Source of the DNA: Modestobacter sp. DSM 44400
GTDB taxonomy: Bacteria > Actinomycetota > Actinomycetes > Mycobacteriales > Geodermatophilaceae
Reading direction: 5' to 3'
DNA length: 36,834 nt
Assembly: GCF_900107175.1 (NCBI RefSeq)
Contig: NZ_FNOZ01000040.1
Coordinates: forward strand, 1-36,834
The notes under the pieces were generated by a model. The model was not told where the DNA came from. It saw only the letters and a list, made by a program, of their open reading frames with translations, and made no database searches. This document shows, in pieces, positions 35,447 through 36,834 of this stretch (its first letter is position 1; each line of letters opens with the position of its first letter). The position numbers were made by a program, and so were the translations under genes.

Positions 35447-35510
35447 GCCCCGAGAGGCACGACACTCCTTCGGGCGTTTCACGGTAGCCCAGGCGGGCAC
35501 CGGACGAGGC

Positions 35511-35894
35511 ATGCCTTCCCTCGATCCCGGACGCGCCGGAGCGTCGAGCTCGATCACCCTGGTGGAGGACGCCCCGGTGCGGCACCTGCGGTTCACCGGC
35601 GACATCGGCAGGGACGTCGTCCGCGAGTTCCGACTCTCCGTCCGTCCCGCCTCCTGGCCGTCCCGGGTCGACCTGAGCGGGGTCCACTCGATGGACTCCG
35701 CGGGCCTGGAGCTGCTTCTGCACCTGGCCCGCAAGCAGAAGCGGTTCGGCGGTGAGCTGGAGGTCGTCGAGCCCCCCGCGCCGCTGCGCCGGCTGATGGA
35801 GCAGAGCGGGCTGACCCGGGTCTCGCACTGGGTGATCGCCGACGCCGACGCGCCGGCGTTCCCTTCGGAGCCCTCCCCCGCCGCCACCGCCTGA
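35511..35894 (+). CDS. STAS-domain protein (anti-sigma factor antagonist-like)
   Basis: This 127-residue protein starts at ATG 35511 after GACGAGG. After about 15 variable residues the STAS fold follows: ITLVEDAPVRHLRFTGDIGR, VDLSGVHSMDSAGLELLLHL with a Ser in MDSAGL at the usual phosphorylation site, and LEVVEPPAPLRRLMEQSGL. The length and motif match SpoIIAA/RsbV-type antagonists. A possible stress-sigma promoter, GTTT (35476-35479) and GGGCAC 15 bases later, lies upstream. No partner anti-sigma kinase is in the window. It is intact among pseudogenes. Confidence 0.85.
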   Translation: MPSLDPGRAGASSSITLVEDAPVRHLRFTGDIGRDVVREFRLSVRPASWPSRVDLSGVHSMDSAGLELLLHLARKQKRFGGELEVVEPPAPLRRLMEQSGLTRVSHWVIADADAPAFPSEPSPAATA

Positions 35895-35950
35895 GTTCGG
35901 TACACCGACGGCCCGCCGTCGCGGCAGGGGCCGGGGCGGTCGACGCCGGG

Positions 35951-36503
35951 ATGGTCGCCGTCTTGGAGGGCCTGCTCAGCGACTCTCCCGAGGTCGCCCC
36001 CTCGGCGGACGAGCAGCGACGGAGCACCGCCAGCTGGGCACGCTCGGCGTCGAGCTGGCCCTCAGCCAGGACCTCGCGCGTGGCGTGCGCCATGCCGAGC
36101 GCGCCGTCGCGCTGTCCGCCGGCTGGGCGATCCGGAGCTGCTCGGCCGCACGTTGAACAACTGCGGCATCGCGGCGTGGGGCCGTCCCGGCGCGGCCGAA
36201 CTCGGGGCCACCGACGAGGCGCCAGGCACTGTCCGGGCACGGGCTGCCCCGCCGCACCGAGTTCTTCGCGTGGCTGCGCGGCGATACGGCGTCCGCGGGA
36301 CAGCTGACCGATGAGTCCTACGAGCTCTTCCGGGTGGTCGCCCCGCACGCGCGGCACCCCTGGCTGCGGCGGAGGCCGGGAACACCGCCGAGGCGGTGCG
36401 CTGGTGGCACGCCGCCCGGGCGCAGGGCCCGGCGGTCGGCTCTCCGCAGCAGGTGGCGATGGCGCTGGCGCACCTGCAGCGCGTCGAGGGCCGCAGCGCC
36501 TAG
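35951..36503 (+). pseudogene. Remnant of a TPR-like helical protein, several frameshifts, truncated by the IS
   Basis: Helical, Ala/Leu-rich segments appear one after another in three frames: QLGTLGVELALSQDLARGV (about 36030-36085), PELLGRTLNNCGIAAWGRPG (about 36130-36190), TEFFAWLRGDTASAGQLTDE (about 36260-36315) and AVRWWHAARAQGPAVGS (about 36395-36450). These look like the tetratricopeptide tail of a large regulator, but the protein is not identified. The last frame stops at TAG 36501-36503, which belongs to the edge of the right-hand IS. The original gene therefore probably continued and was cut by the insertion. Nothing else is seen between 35895 and 36499. Confidence 0.55.
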
Positions 36504-36834
36504 AGCGTGTCTGCTAACTGCGGACGCGGTGATGGATGATCATGCAGCCGAGGAGGACACCGCCGAGGTAGGTGGTGGCGTATTTGTCGTAGCGGGTGGC
36601 GATAGCGCGCCACTGCTTGAGCCGGCCGAACCCGCGTTCGACGGTGTTGCGGTCCTTGTAGAGCTCGGCATCGCAGGCCGGTGGTCGCCCACCGGCCGAG
36701 CCCTTGGCCTTGCGGCGTGCGATCTGGTCGCTGCGTTCGGGAATCGTGTGAGCGATCTTCTTCGCCCGCAGGTGCGCCCGCGTACTGGGATGGGAGTACG
36801 CCTTGTCCGCCAGCAGCCGGAACGCGCCGGTGTC
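36500..36834 (-). mobile_element. IS5-family insertion sequence, 3' (transposase C-terminal) end, cut by window end
   Basis: The end sequence CTAGAGCGTGTCTGC (36500-36514) is the inverted copy of the end at 311-325. It contains the transposase stop codon. The same family and orientation as the left-hand IS suggest two copies of one element, or one copy shared by both ends of a contig. Confidence 0.85.
36514..36834 (-). CDS. IS5-family transposase, C-terminal fragment (runs off window)
   Basis: The visible 106 residues begin FRLLADKAYSHPSTRAHLRA and carry the second DDE Asp in LLADKAY. YKDRNTVERGFGRLK is an exact Y-(2)-R-(3)-E-(6)-K signature with the catalytic Glu, and the protein ends GCMIIHHRVRS. 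The stop at 36514-36516 lies in the terminal inverted repeat. Catalytic residues in this part are intact, so the element may be active. Confidence 0.9.
   Translation of the reverse strand, partial: DTGAFRLLADKAYSHPSTRAHLRAKKIAHTIPERSDQIARRKAKGSAGGRPPACDAELYKDRNTVERGFGRLKQWRAIATRYDKYATTYLGGVLLGCMIIHHRVRS

Overview
The window is very GC-rich, uses GTG starts and 4-bp start/stop overlaps freely, and encodes a proteasome activator (Bpa). It also carries a SerS-HAD-metallopeptidase-PheA neighbourhood like the one known from mycobacteria. Together these point to an actinobacterium, probably in or near the Geodermatophilaceae (Blastococcus/Modestobacter/Geodermatophilus type). That family assignment is inference. 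Both window ends lie inside IS5-family elements in the same orientation with the same 15-bp end sequence. The window may therefore be a contig bounded by one repeated IS.

Layout, left to right. 1-325: IS5-family transposase N-terminus. 430-981: bpa. 1104-6147 (minus): a five-gene operon for a B12-dependent diol/glycerol dehydratase (small, large and medium subunits) and its two-subunit reactivase. 6326-8397 (plus): a HbpS/GlcG-type protein and a GAF-domain regulator, divergent from it. 8417-11482 (minus): serS and two HAD phosphatases, overlapping. 11597-16652 (plus): a TPP riboswitch, a 15-residue leader ORF, a LuxE-like acyl-protein synthetase, a LuxC-like reductase, an SDR and an NCS2 permease, all translationally coupled. 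16730-18924 (plus): guaB1, a small zinc metallopeptidase and a GroES-like protein. 19101-20039 (minus): pheA. 20153-24980 (plus): two TPR-GGDEF diguanylate cyclases; the second is fused in frame to a LarB domain that lacks the expected cysteine. 25059-27055 (plus): larC, then a yybP-ykoY-type manganese riboswitch and a TMEM165/GDT1 manganese exporter. 27169-29223: a GAF-PAS-GGDEF cyclase and a decayed partial copy. 29315-30214 (minus): a haloalkane dehalogenase. 30322-36503: a decaying zone holding a TipA-type regulator split by an inverted-repeat element, a frameshifted FUSC transporter, an intact methyltransferase, fused glpD and alkyl-DHAP-synthase pseudogenes, an intact STAS protein and a TPR-like remnant running into the right-hand IS.

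Two arrangements stand out. First, the TPP-riboswitch operon encodes the chemistry to import a compound and reduce a carboxylate to an aldehyde and then an alcohol. This suggests salvage of an oxidised thiamine fragment such as HMP-carboxylate, thiazole acetic acid or thiamine acetic acid. No such function is established for these families. Second, the diguanylate cyclase-LarB fusion upstream of larC links c-di-GMP signalling to the nickel-pincer-nucleotide pathway. Its substituted cysteine suggests a sensor rather than an enzyme. The dense set of GGDEF proteins (three intact, one broken, within 9 kb) and two metabolite or metal riboswitches make the middle of the window unusually regulatory.
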